Origin: Nonomuraea pusilla
GTDB lineage: Bacteria > Actinomycetota > Actinomycetes > Streptosporangiales > Streptosporangiaceae
Length of the DNA stretch: 64,000 nucleotides
Direction: 5' to 3'
Assembly: GCF_900109355.1 (NCBI RefSeq)
Contig: NZ_FOBF01000018.1
Location: 62,001-126,000, forward strand
Position 1 is the stretch's first letter; every line of letters starts with the position of its first letter. The notes beneath the pieces were generated by a model, which was not told where the DNA came from, searched no databases, and saw nothing but the letters and a program-made list of their open reading frames with translations. The position numbers and the translations under genes are program-made. Positions 50,882-58,629 of this stretch are shown one piece after another.

Positions 50882-52053
50882 GCGGCGGGCTGTCGGGGCG
50901 GGCGGCGATCGCCGGGATCGGCGCCACCGAGTTCAGCAAGGAGTCGGGCCGGTCGGAGCTGCGGCTCGCCGCCGAGGCGGTGCTGGCCGCGCTCGACGAC
51001 GCCGGCCTGTCGCCCGCCGACGTGGACGGCCTGGTCACGTTCACGCAGGACGCCAACCAGGAGATCGCCGTCGCCAGGGAGATCGGCGCGGGCGACCTGA
51101 GCTTCTTCTCCCGCGTCGAGTACGGGGGCGGGGCGGCCTGCGGGACGGTGGCGCACGCGGCGATGGCGGTGGCGACCGGCATGGCGCGGACGGTGGTGTG
51201 CTACCGGGCGTTCAACGAGCGGTCGGGGCGCAGGTTCGGCAGGCCGGACGCGGGGCTGGGCGGCCAGCCGACGTCGCAGGGGCTGGAGATGAGCTGGCAC
51301 GTCCCGTACGGGCTGGCGACGCCCGCCGCCTGGGTGGCCATGTTCGCCCGCCGCTACCTGCACGTCCACGGGGCGTCGTCGGAGGACTTCGGCCGGGTGG
51401 CGGTGGCCATGCGCAGGCACGCCGCGACGAACCCGGCGGCGTGGTTCCACGGGCGGCCCATCACGCTGGAGGAGCACCAGGCGTCGCGCTGGATCGCGGA
51501 GCCGCTGCGCCTGCTCGACTGCTGCCAGGAGAGCGACGGCGCGGTGGCGCTGGTGGTGACGTCGGCCGAGCGGGCGCGGGACCTGCGCAGGTCCCCGGCG
51601 CTGATCACGGCGGCGGCGCAGGGGTCGGCGGCGGGCCAGATGATGATGACGAGCTACTACCGCGACGACCTGACGGGGCTGCCGGAGATGGGGGTGGTGG
51701 GCAGGCGGCTGTGGGAGGCGTCGGGCCTGTCGCCCGGCGACGTCCAGACGGCCATCCTGTACGACCACTTCACGCCCTTCGTCCTGGTGCAGCTGGAGGA
51801 GCTCGGGTTCTGCGGGCGCGGGGAGGCGCCGGACCTCGTCAGGGACGGCGGCATCGAGCTGGGCGGCAGGCTGCCGGTCAATCCGCACGGGGGGCAGCTC
51901 GGGGAGGCGTACATCCACGGGATGAACGGCATCGCGGAGGCGGTGCGCCAGATCAGGGGGACGTCGGCGAACCAGGTGGGGGGAGTGGCGAACGTGCTGG
52001 TGACGGCGGGCACGGGGGTGCCGACGAGCGGGCTGGTCCTGTCGGCGGGGTGA
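50878..52053 (+). CDS. ltp2: Lipid-transfer-like aldolase Ltp2
   Basis: 391-residue thiolase-fold protein with AIAGIGATEFSKESGRSELRL split over residues 9-29, GGGAACGTVAHAA (near 84), FNERSGRRFG, HQASRWIAEPLRLLDCC (about 201-217), LYDHFTPF and GGQLGEAYIHGMNGIAEAVRQ in two parts. The match to mycobacterial Ltp2 extends over the whole length. Ltp2 acts as a retro-aldolase with the ChsH2 DUF35 domain, releasing propionyl-CoA and a 17-ketosteroid. Last gene of the igr-type operon. GTG start. Confidence 0.93.
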   Translation: MSGGLSGRAAIAGIGATEFSKESGRSELRLAAEAVLAALDDAGLSPADVDGLVTFTQDANQEIAVAREIGAGDLSFFSRVEYGGGAACGTVAHAAMAVATGMARTVVCYRAFNERSGRRFGRPDAGLGGQPTSQGLEMSWHVPYGLATPAAWVAMFARRYLHVHGASSEDFGRVAVAMRRHAATNPAAWFHGRPITLEEHQASRWIAEPLRLLDCCQESDGAVALVVTSAERARDLRRSPALITAAAQGSAAGQMMMTSYYRDDLTGLPEMGVVGRRLWEASGLSPGDVQTAILYDHFTPFVLVQLEELGFCGRGEAPDLVRDGGIELGGRLPVNPHGGQLGEAYIHGMNGIAEAVRQIRGTSANQVGGVANVLVTAGTGVPTSGLVLSAG

Positions 52054-52101
52054 GTGTGCGCGCCATGTTCGCGCTCGACGACCCAGGGTAATCACCCCAC
52101 T

Positions 52102-52842
52102 ATGGGTGGATATTGGGGGATCTTGGCCCAGCCGGAGTTGAAGATCGACTGGACCCGGATGCCCACCTACAACACGATCATGTCGGTCGCGGCCGGCGTG
52201 GGGCTCCTGCTGGTGGTCGCCTTCGGCCGCCGCGTGCTGCGCGGCGACCCCCTGGAGCACGTGGACGGCTGGGCGCTCGCGTTCGGCGCGCTCGGCGCCC
52301 TGCTCGCCGCCACCGGGCTGCACATGACGCTCACCTGGCCGCTCGCCGGCCAGGGCTTCCCCTTCGACAACATCGTCTTCGGCGAGCCGTCGCTCGCGTT
52401 CGGCACGCTGCTGCTGGCCGCCGCCCTCTACCTGTGGAAGCGGTGGGGCATCACCACGGTCACGCCCGACCGGGGCAGGTTCGTGGCGAGGACGATGGCG
52501 CCGATCTCGGTGTTCGTCCTCGCCATGGGGCTGGCCTGCTTCGGCATCGCGGCGGCCGGGTGGACGTACGCGCTGTTCGCCGCGCCGCCCCAGGAGCCCA
52601 TCAGCGGCGCGTTCGCCCGCTGGCCGCTGCTGGAGGCGTCCTTCATCTCGGGCCTGTACGTGCTCGTCGGCGTGGGGGCGGTGCTGCTCCCTTTCGTGCT
52701 GCGCGCCCGCGTCAAGGCGGCGGGGAGCGGCCCCCTCGCCGTCGTGACGGGCGTCTGCTGGGGCGTCGCGGGCGTGGCGTTCACGCTGTTCGGCGCGCTG
52801 AACTACTTCACCCACATCGGACTGATCATCAACACCATGTAG
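52102..52842 (+). CDS. DUF981-family membrane protein
   Basis: 246 residues with about six hydrophobic helices, among them SVAAGVGLLLVVAFG (about 26-40), WALAFGALGALLAATGLHM (about 59-77), ISVFVLAMGLACFGIAAAGW and LLEASFISGLYVLVGVGAVLL. Members of this family are uncharacterised actinobacterial and bacteroidete inner-membrane proteins. Starts 48 bases after ltp2 but without an obvious link; no strong Shine-Dalgarno. Convergent with the sigma-like gene, four bases between stops. Confidence 0.75.
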   Translation: MGGYWGILAQPELKIDWTRMPTYNTIMSVAAGVGLLLVVAFGRRVLRGDPLEHVDGWALAFGALGALLAATGLHMTLTWPLAGQGFPFDNIVFGEPSLAFGTLLLAAALYLWKRWGITTVTPDRGRFVARTMAPISVFVLAMGLACFGIAAAGWTYALFAAPPQEPISGAFARWPLLEASFISGLYVLVGVGAVLLPFVLRARVKAAGSGPLAVVTGVCWGVAGVAFTLFGALNYFTHIGLIINTM

Positions 52843-52846
52843 GGGC

Positions 52847-54430
52847 TCAGGGGTGGACCATCATCGGCACCGAGAAGAACACGATCATCGCGATGGCCAC
52901 GCAGATGAGGAACCCGATGAGCTCCCAGGCCCAGTCGTGGTGCCGCTCCCGCCGCCTGGCCGCCGCCCGCTTGCGCGCCCTAGCGGACGGCTTCCCGGAC
53001 GGCTTCGCGGACGGCTTTCTCGATGGTGCCGCGGCCTCGGTGGTTTCCGCGGGCTCGGCGGTGTCCGGGGTCTTGGCGGTGTCCGGGGTCGCGCCTTCCG
53101 GCGTCCCGGTCACCGCGGCCCCCTGGACGGCCTCCCGCGCCTCGGCCGGGAGCGGCAGCCGGTAGACCGGCTCGTCCTGGCGTGGCGGCGTGGCGGGCCT
53201 GGGCGTGAACAGCGGCGCCGGGTGGCGGGACGCCGTCTCCGCGGAGCCCGGGACGTCGCGGATGGCGGGCAGTTCCAGCGTGATCGGCTCGTCGTCGAGC
53301 ACGTCCGCGGGGACGGGCGCCGACAGGAGGAAGGGCCGCGCAGGGGGAAGGACGTCACCGGTGGCGGGCCCGCTGTCGGACCTGCCTGCCGGCCTGAACG
53401 CCTGGAACCCGCCGGACGCGGGCGGCTGGAGGTCGCCGGGCTCCGGTGGTTGCGGGGTGTCGGGCGCGGGCGCCTGGACGGGGCCTCCGCTGGTGAACGG
53501 GCGGAAGGGCTCCGGGCTGAGGGGGCGGAAGGTGCCCGGGCCGTCGTCCGGCAGGGGGCGGAAGGCGCCCAGGCCGCCGTCCGGCAGGGGGCGGAAGCTG
53601 CCGGGGTCGCCGTCCGGCAGGGGGCGGGCCCGGTCGAGGTCGGCGAGCGGGTCGCGCAGCCTCGGCATGGGCGCGGTGGTGGCCTCGTGGTCGGCGACGT
53701 GCCCGGGCGGGCGCGGCGTGAGCAGGTCGGCGGGGAAGACGCCGGTGCTGGTGGCCGGGTCGGTCCGGGCCAGCGGCAGCGGCCAGGCGGGCGGCACGGG
53801 CCAGCGTGGCCTGACGAACAGGGGCGCGGGCTCGGCCGGGCGCGACCCGGCGAACTGGACGCGCAGCGCGGCGGGCGGCAGGGGCCACGGCAGGCGGCCG
53901 AGCACGTCGCGCAGCGGCGCCACGCCGATGGCGCCGTACACGTCGGCGACCGGTTTCGGCACTCGGATGCCGGTGGAGGCGAGCGCGCCGCCCAGCGCCT
54001 GCCTGAACCGCTGGGCGGCGGCGGCCAGCAGCTCCTCGGCGGTGTCGGGGGCGACGTCGAGCGCGACGGCCAGCTCGGCTCCGCTCAGCCCGCACACGGC
54101 GCACAGCACGAGCACCTCGCGCTGGTGCGGCCGCAGCTCCCGCAGGCTCCGCTCGACCAGCGCGGACGCGGGATCGACGAGCGGATCGACGACGGGCGGC
54201 GCGTAGACGACGTCGCGCAGGCGGATCTGGCGGCGGGCGAAGGCGTAGAGCGCGGCGCGGGGCGGTTCGGTGTCGGGGACGCCGGTGAGGACGGACACCA
54301 GGACGTCGGCGGCGGAGCCGAGATCGCCGAGCTGGTCCGCGCAGTACGCGAACAGCCCGGCGGCGTGACGGTCGTAGAGCCGCGCGACGAGCTCGCCGCG
54401 CGGGCGCTGACCGGTCAGCGGGTGGGACAC
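52847..54430 (-). CDS. Sigma-70-like protein with C-terminal membrane anchor
   Basis: 527 residues. The N-terminal half resembles ECF sigma factors: region 2-like LVARLYDRHAAGLFAYCADQL (about 14-34) and region 4-like RELRPHQREVLVLCAVCGLSGAELAVALD (about 95-125). Then comes a very long Pro/Ala/Gly-rich tether (about 170-460) with an 11-residue repeat RPLPDGxxGxF present three to four times, a basic segment RKPSAKPSGKPSARARKRAAARRR, and one transmembrane helix ELIGFLICVAIAMIVFFSV near the end. A sigma domain tethered to the membrane suggests regulated release or a decayed sigma used as adaptor. GTG start assumed. Confidence 0.65.
   Translation of the reverse strand: MSHPLTGQRPRGELVARLYDRHAAGLFAYCADQLGDLGSAADVLVSVLTGVPDTEPPRAALYAFARRQIRLRDVVYAPPVVDPLVDPASALVERSLRELRPHQREVLVLCAVCGLSGAELAVALDVAPDTAEELLAAAAQRFRQALGGALASTGIRVPKPVADVYGAIGVAPLRDVLGRLPWPLPPAALRVQFAGSRPAEPAPLFVRPRWPVPPAWPLPLARTDPATSTGVFPADLLTPRPPGHVADHEATTAPMPRLRDPLADLDRARPLPDGDPGSFRPLPDGGLGAFRPLPDDGPGTFRPLSPEPFRPFTSGGPVQAPAPDTPQPPEPGDLQPPASGGFQAFRPAGRSDSGPATGDVLPPARPFLLSAPVPADVLDDEPITLELPAIRDVPGSAETASRHPAPLFTPRPATPPRQDEPVYRLPLPAEAREAVQGAAVTGTPEGATPDTAKTPDTAEPAETTEAAAPSRKPSAKPSGKPSARARKRAAARRRERHHDWAWELIGFLICVAIAMIVFFSVPMMVHP
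53521..53633. repeat. 33-bp tandem repeat in the sigma-like gene
   Basis: Units begin GGGGGCGGAAG at 53521, 53554 and 53587, and a partial one at 53620. Eleven codons per unit, in frame. Confidence 0.93.
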
Positions 54431-54503
54431 GGGGCCGGTTCCTCTGGGTGGACGTGCGGACGCTGACGGTGAGGGACGGCGTCGGAAGATTGTGGAGGTA
54501 ATC

Positions 54504-54698
54504 ATGCCAAGTCCGCCCGCTTCAGCGCACCCTCTGCTCCGGATTTTCGCGGAAATCGCCCAGCTCAGTGAAGCGCTTAAGGACGGGGCGGGGGGACATA
54601 TCCGAAACATCCGCCGTAGTCTGGGCGATCAGGAGATCATGCGGCGGTCGTGGCATCGGGGGCCGCGGCCTCGCCCACGAGCGGAAGGTCGCGCGTGA
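54504..54698 (+). CDS. Small ORF coupled to the betaine-type ABC operon
   Basis: 64-residue reading frame starting MPSPPASAHPLLRIFAEIAQ with GGAGG five bases before the ATG, ending in a GTGA overlap with the ATPase start. Arg-rich end; no family recognised. It may be a leader peptide or a small regulatory protein of the operon. The stretch around 54540-54620 is AT-richer than its surroundings. Confidence 0.4.
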   Translation: MPSPPASAHPLLRIFAEIAQLSEALKDGAGGHIRNIRRSLGDQEIMRRSWHRGPRPRPRAEGRA

Positions 54699-55753
54699 TC
54701 ACATTCGACGAAGTCACCAAACGCTATCCGGACGGCACCGTCGCCGTGGACCGCCTCAGCCTGGAGGCGCCCACCGGCGAGATCACCGTGCTGGTCGGCC
54801 CCTCGGGCTGCGGGAAGACGACGTCACTCCGGATGATCAACCGCATGATCGACGCCAGTGAGGGCCGGATCCTCCTCGACGGCGTGCCCGTCGAGGGCAT
54901 CGACCCGCCGACCCTGCGGCGCGGCATCGGGTACGTCATCCAGCAGGCCGGGCTGTTCCCCCACCGCAAGATCGTCGACAACGTCGCCACCGTCCCCTAC
55001 CTGCTCGGCTGGGACCGCAGGAAGGCCAGGGACCGGGCGATGGAGCTGCTCGAACGCGTCGGGCTCGACCCGTCGCTCGCCGGCCGCTACCCGTTCCAGC
55101 TCTCCGGCGGCCAGCAGCAGCGCGTGGGCGTGGCCAGGGCGCTGGCCGCCGACCCGCCGGTGCTGCTGATGGACGAGCCGTTCAGCGCCGTCGACCCGAT
55201 CGTGCGCACCAGCCTCCAGGACGAGCTGCTCCGCCTGCAGGCGGAGCTCAACAAGACCATCGTCTTCGTCACCCACGACATCGACGAGGCGATCAAGCTC
55301 GGCGACCGGGTGGCGGTGCTGCGGGTGGGCGGCACGCTGGCCCAGCTCGCCGACCCCAAGACGCTGCTGTCGCGGCCCGCCGACGACTTCGTCAGGGAGT
55401 TCCTCGGGCACGACAGGGGCATCCGCCGCCTCCAGTTCGTCCCCACCTCCGGACTGGAGCTGCGGACGGACCTGGCCGTGGCGCCGGGCGCGAGCGGCCC
55501 CGACGGCGAGCCGTGGCACCTGGCGCTGACCCCCGAGGGCCGGCCCGCCGGCTGGGTCCCCCGCGACGAGCCTGAACGCCTGGAGCGGTACGGGACGTTC
55601 GTCCTCGGCCGCGACTCCCTGCGCTCGGCCCTCGACGCCGCGCTGCTGTCGCCGTCGGGCTGCGCCGTGGCCGTGGACGGCGACGGCAAGGTGGTGGGCG
55701 TCGCCACCAGGGACGCGCTCGACCGGGCGCTGGCGGAGGCCGCCGATGGGTAG
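54695..55753 (+). CDS. opuCA: Glycine betaine/choline-type ABC transporter ATP-binding protein
   Basis: 352 residues: VTKRYPDGTVAVD (about 7-19), Walker A GPSGCGKTT (about 36-44), Q-loop VIQQAGLFPH, signature LSGGQQQRVGVARAL (about 134-148), Walker B VLLMDEPFSAVDP and switch THDIDEA. The C-terminal part (about 240-352) holds degenerate CBS-like motifs as in OpuCA/ProV. With the two permeases and the lipoprotein it forms an OpuC-type compatible-solute importer. GTG start with GGAAGG upstream. Confidence 0.93.
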   Translation: MITFDEVTKRYPDGTVAVDRLSLEAPTGEITVLVGPSGCGKTTSLRMINRMIDASEGRILLDGVPVEGIDPPTLRRGIGYVIQQAGLFPHRKIVDNVATVPYLLGWDRRKARDRAMELLERVGLDPSLAGRYPFQLSGGQQQRVGVARALAADPPVLLMDEPFSAVDPIVRTSLQDELLRLQAELNKTIVFVTHDIDEAIKLGDRVAVLRVGGTLAQLADPKTLLSRPADDFVREFLGHDRGIRRLQFVPTSGLELRTDLAVAPGASGPDGEPWHLALTPEGRPAGWVPRDEPERLERYGTFVLGRDSLRSALDAALLSPSGCAVAVDGDGKVVGVATRDALDRALAEAADG

Positions 55754-56420
55754 CGGACCCCCCACCCTCTGGGAGTGGATCGCGCGCAACTGGGACACCG
55801 GCCGGGCCGACAGCATCAGGAACCTCTTGCTCGACCACCTGGTCATGTCGCTGACGCCCGTGCTGTTCTCGCTGCTGGCCGCGCTGCCGCTGGGCCTGGC
55901 CTGTGCCCGGTGGCGCCGGCTGTACCAGCCGACGTCCGGCCTGATGAACGTGATCTACGCGCTGCCGTCGCTGCCGGTGTTCATGCTGCTGATCTCGGTC
56001 ACCGGCCTGTCGCAGACCACCGTCATCATCCCGCTGACCTTCTACGGCATGGCGGTGCTGATCCCGGCCGTCGTGGACGGCCTGGCCTCGGTGCCCGACC
56101 ACGTCCGCCAGGCCGCCGTGGCGATGGGCTTCACCCCCGCGCGGCGGCTGCTGACCGTGGAGCTGCCGATCGCCGTCCCCGTCGTGCTGTCGGGGCTGCG
56201 GGTGGTCGCCGTGTCGAGCATCAGCCTGGTCAGCGTCGGCGCCCTCATCGGGCAGGGCGGCCTGGGCGGGCTGTTCACCCGGGCCTACCAGAACCCGTTC
56301 ACCCCGCCCGTGATCGTCGGGATCGTGCTCGTCGTGGCGCTGGCCCTGGTGGCGGACGGCGTCCTGGTCCTCGCGCAGCGGCTGCTCACGCCGTGGGTGC
56401 GGGCGAGGAGGCCCGCGTGA
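55746..56420 (+). CDS. opuCB: ABC transporter permease (betaine type, OpuCB-like)
   Basis: 224 residues with about five hydrophobic helices: HLVMSLTPVLFSLLAALPLG, SGLMNVIYALPSLPVFMLLI and the BPD_transp_1 loop AMGFTPARRLLTVELPIAVP (about 125-144, EAA-like). ATG inside the ATPase 3' end (overlap 8 bases). Forms half of the channel with the permease at 56417. Confidence 0.9.
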   Translation: MGSGPPTLWEWIARNWDTGRADSIRNLLLDHLVMSLTPVLFSLLAALPLGLACARWRRLYQPTSGLMNVIYALPSLPVFMLLISVTGLSQTTVIIPLTFYGMAVLIPAVVDGLASVPDHVRQAAVAMGFTPARRLLTVELPIAVPVVLSGLRVVAVSSISLVSVGALIGQGGLGGLFTRAYQNPFTPPVIVGIVLVVALALVADGVLVLAQRLLTPWVRARRPA

Positions 56421-57139
56421 GCTGGCTGACGTCGTTCCTCGGCTGGCTGGGGGAGTTCTTCGGCGACCCGGCGAACTGGTCGGGGCCCGGCGGCATCCCG
56501 GCCCGGCTGACCGAGCACCTGGAGTTCTCGGCGCTGGCGCTCGCGCTGGCCGTGCTCGTCGCGGTGCCCGTCGGGCTCGCCATCGGGCACACCGGCAGGG
56601 GCCAGCTCGTCGTGGTCGTCGCGGCGAACCTGGCCAGGGCCCTGCCCACGCTCGGCGTGCTGGTGCTGTTCGTGCTGCTGCTCGGCACGTCCTCGATCTG
56701 GCCGGTGATCATCCCGCTGGTGCTGCTGGCCGTGCCGCCCATCCTGGTCAACACCTACGAGGGCATCAGGGGCGTCGAGCCCGAGCTGCGCGACGCGGCG
56801 TACGGGATGGGCCTGCGCGGCGGGCAGGTGCTCGGCCAGGTGCTGGTGCCGGTGGCGCTGCCGCTGATCCTGCTCGGGCTCAGGCTCTCGGCCATCCAGG
56901 TCGTGGCCACCACGACGGTGGCGGCGTACACGGGGCTGGGCGGGCTCGGCCGCTACGTGATCGACGGCTTCGCGACCAAGGATTACTCCAGCGTTGTCGG
57001 GGGTTCTGTACTGATTGTGGCTTTCGCTCTCGTGGTGCAGGCGGCGTTCACGCTCGTCCAGAGGGTGACCGTGTCTCCCGGCGTGAGCCGGCGACTGAAA
57101 GTTCGACAGCCTCCCGCTAGGAAGGAAAACTCACGATGA
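56417..57139 (+). CDS. opuCD: ABC transporter permease (betaine type, OpuCD-like)
   Basis: 240 residues. Five to six hydrophobic segments such as LEFSALALALAVLVAVPVGL, VVVAANLARALPTLGVLVLF and IIPLVLLAVPPILVN, then the EAA-like loop AYGMGLRGGQVLGQVLVPVALP (about 125-146). GTG overlaps the preceding stop (GTGA) and the stop overlaps the binding-protein ATG. Confidence 0.9.
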   Translation: MSWLTSFLGWLGEFFGDPANWSGPGGIPARLTEHLEFSALALALAVLVAVPVGLAIGHTGRGQLVVVVAANLARALPTLGVLVLFVLLLGTSSIWPVIIPLVLLAVPPILVNTYEGIRGVEPELRDAAYGMGLRGGQVLGQVLVPVALPLILLGLRLSAIQVVATTTVAAYTGLGGLGRYVIDGFATKDYSSVVGGSVLIVAFALVVQAAFTLVQRVTVSPGVSRRLKVRQPPARKENSR

Positions 57140-58065
57140 GACGCATGTTCGGCGGCGCGGCCGTACTGGTGTCCGCGATGCTCGCGCTGGCCGCCTGCGG
57201 CGGCGGGGGCGGCACCGGCGCCAACCCCCTCACCTCCGGCAGCGCCGCCCCCAGCGGCTCGGCCACCGCCTCAGGGGCAGGAAAGGCCGTCATCGGGTCC
57301 TTCGACTTCGACGAGAGCGTCCTGCTCGCCTCGATCTACGCCCAGGCCCTGGAGGCCAAGGGCGTGCAGGTCGAGGAGAAGCCCCGCATCGGCACCCGCG
57401 AGGTCGTCTACGACCAGGTCAAGAGCGGCGGCCTGACCGTCGTGCCCGAGTACAACGGCAACCTGCTCGGCTTCGTCGACCTGCAGAACACGGCGAGCAC
57501 CACCGACGAGGTCGACGCGGCGCTGAAGGAGAAGCTGCCGCCCGAGCTGGAGGTGCTCGACTCGTCCCCCGCCGAGGACAAGGACACCCTCTCGGTCACC
57601 AAGGCGACGCAGCAGAAGCTGTCGCTGACCTCCATGGAGGACCTCGCCAAGGTCTCGAAGGACCTCGTCGTCGGCGGCCCGCCGGAGTTCAAGAAGCGCT
57701 GGGAGAAGCGCTTCAAGGACGTGTACGGCATCGAGTTCAAGCAGTGGGAGCCGAAGGGCCCGGCCACGGCCGACGCGCTCAAGGACGGCAGCATCCAGGT
57801 CGGCAACGTCTTCAGCACCGACCCGAAGATGACGGCCAACGGCCTGGTGCCGCTGGAGGACCCGAAGCACGTCTTCGCCGCGCAGAACGTCACCCCGCTC
57901 GTCTTCAAGAGCGCGGCGGACGACACGGTCAGGACCACGCTGAACGCCGTCTCGGCCAAGCTGACCACCCAGTCGCTGCTGGACATGATGCAGAAGATCT
58001 CGGTCAACAAGGACGAGCCCGCTACGGTGGCCAAGGAATGGCTGACCGCGAACGGCCTCGGCTGA
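57136..58065 (+). CDS. opuCC: Glycine betaine/choline-type substrate-binding lipoprotein
   Basis: 309 residues. Signal peptide and lipobox LAACGG (Cys near 17), a short Ser/Gly/Ala tether, then an OpuAC/type II binding domain with VIGSFDFDESVLLASIYAQALEAKG (two stretches, about 52-76), VPEYNGNLLGFV and GNVFSTDPKM. Binds a quaternary ammonium solute outside the cell; the specific ligand cannot be told. Osmotic protection is the likely role. Confidence 0.92.
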   Translation: MRRMFGGAAVLVSAMLALAACGGGGGTGANPLTSGSAAPSGSATASGAGKAVIGSFDFDESVLLASIYAQALEAKGVQVEEKPRIGTREVVYDQVKSGGLTVVPEYNGNLLGFVDLQNTASTTDEVDAALKEKLPPELEVLDSSPAEDKDTLSVTKATQQKLSLTSMEDLAKVSKDLVVGGPPEFKKRWEKRFKDVYGIEFKQWEPKGPATADALKDGSIQVGNVFSTDPKMTANGLVPLEDPKHVFAAQNVTPLVFKSAADDTVRTTLNAVSAKLTTQSLLDMMQKISVNKDEPATVAKEWLTANGLG

Positions 58066-58103
58066 CCCGCCCGACCGGCGCCCCCGCACACCGGGTGGCG
58101 CCG

Positions 58104-58595
58104 GTGAGCGCGTTCACGGGGGAGTTCAGGGAGGCGATGGCCCAGCTCGCCTCCGGCGTGGCCGTCGTCACCGTACGCGACGGCCGCGACGACGTCGGCG
58201 CCACCGTCTCCGCGCTCATGTCCGTGTCGATGGACCCTCCGCTGGTGCTGGTGAGCCTGGCCGGCGCCGGCTACCTCACCGAGGTGCTCCAGCGGCAGGA
58301 GCGGTGGGCGGCCTCCCTGCTGTCGTCCGGGCAGGCGGCCGTGGCCAGCCGCTTCGCCGCGAAGGGACGCCCCAGCGCCCGCCTGCTGCTCGCGGGCACG
58401 CCCCACCACCGGGGCGAGCACTCGCAGGCCCTGGTCGTCGAGGGCGGCGTGGCCGCGCTGGAGGTCGAGACCGCGCAGGCGGTGCCCGCGGGCGACCACA
58501 TCCTGTTCGTCGCCCGCGTCCTCGGCGTCCCGTACGTCGAGTCGTCGCTCCAGCCCCTGGTGCGGCTGCGCGCCCGCTACCGCAGCGTCGGCTGA
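58104..58595 (+). CDS. Flavin reductase-family protein (FMN-binding split barrel)
   Basis: 163 residues. FREAMAQLASGVAVVTVRD (about 8-26), ALMSVSMDPPLVLVSLA (about 37-53), RFAAKGRPSARLL and HILFVARVLGV, a typical flavin reductase/HpaC-like set. A GTG at 58104 is chosen with GGTGG upstream; an ATG at 58038 inside the previous gene would add 22 residues. Reduces FMN/FAD for a monooxygenase partner. No monooxygenase adjoins, so its partner is unknown. Confidence 0.82.
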   Translation: MSAFTGEFREAMAQLASGVAVVTVRDGRDDVGATVSALMSVSMDPPLVLVSLAGAGYLTEVLQRQERWAASLLSSGQAAVASRFAAKGRPSARLLLAGTPHHRGEHSQALVVEGGVAALEVETAQAVPAGDHILFVARVLGVPYVESSLQPLVRLRARYRSVG

Positions 58596-58596
58596 C

Positions 58597-58621
58597 CCGC
58601 CCCCGCCGCGGGCAGGGGCGG
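58597..58621. terminator. Hairpin between convergent flavin reductase and sppA
   Basis: 7-bp stem CCGCCCC / GGGGCGG with an 11-base loop, no T-tract. Placed between two converging stops. Confidence 0.4.
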
Positions 58622-58629
58622 TCCCGGCG

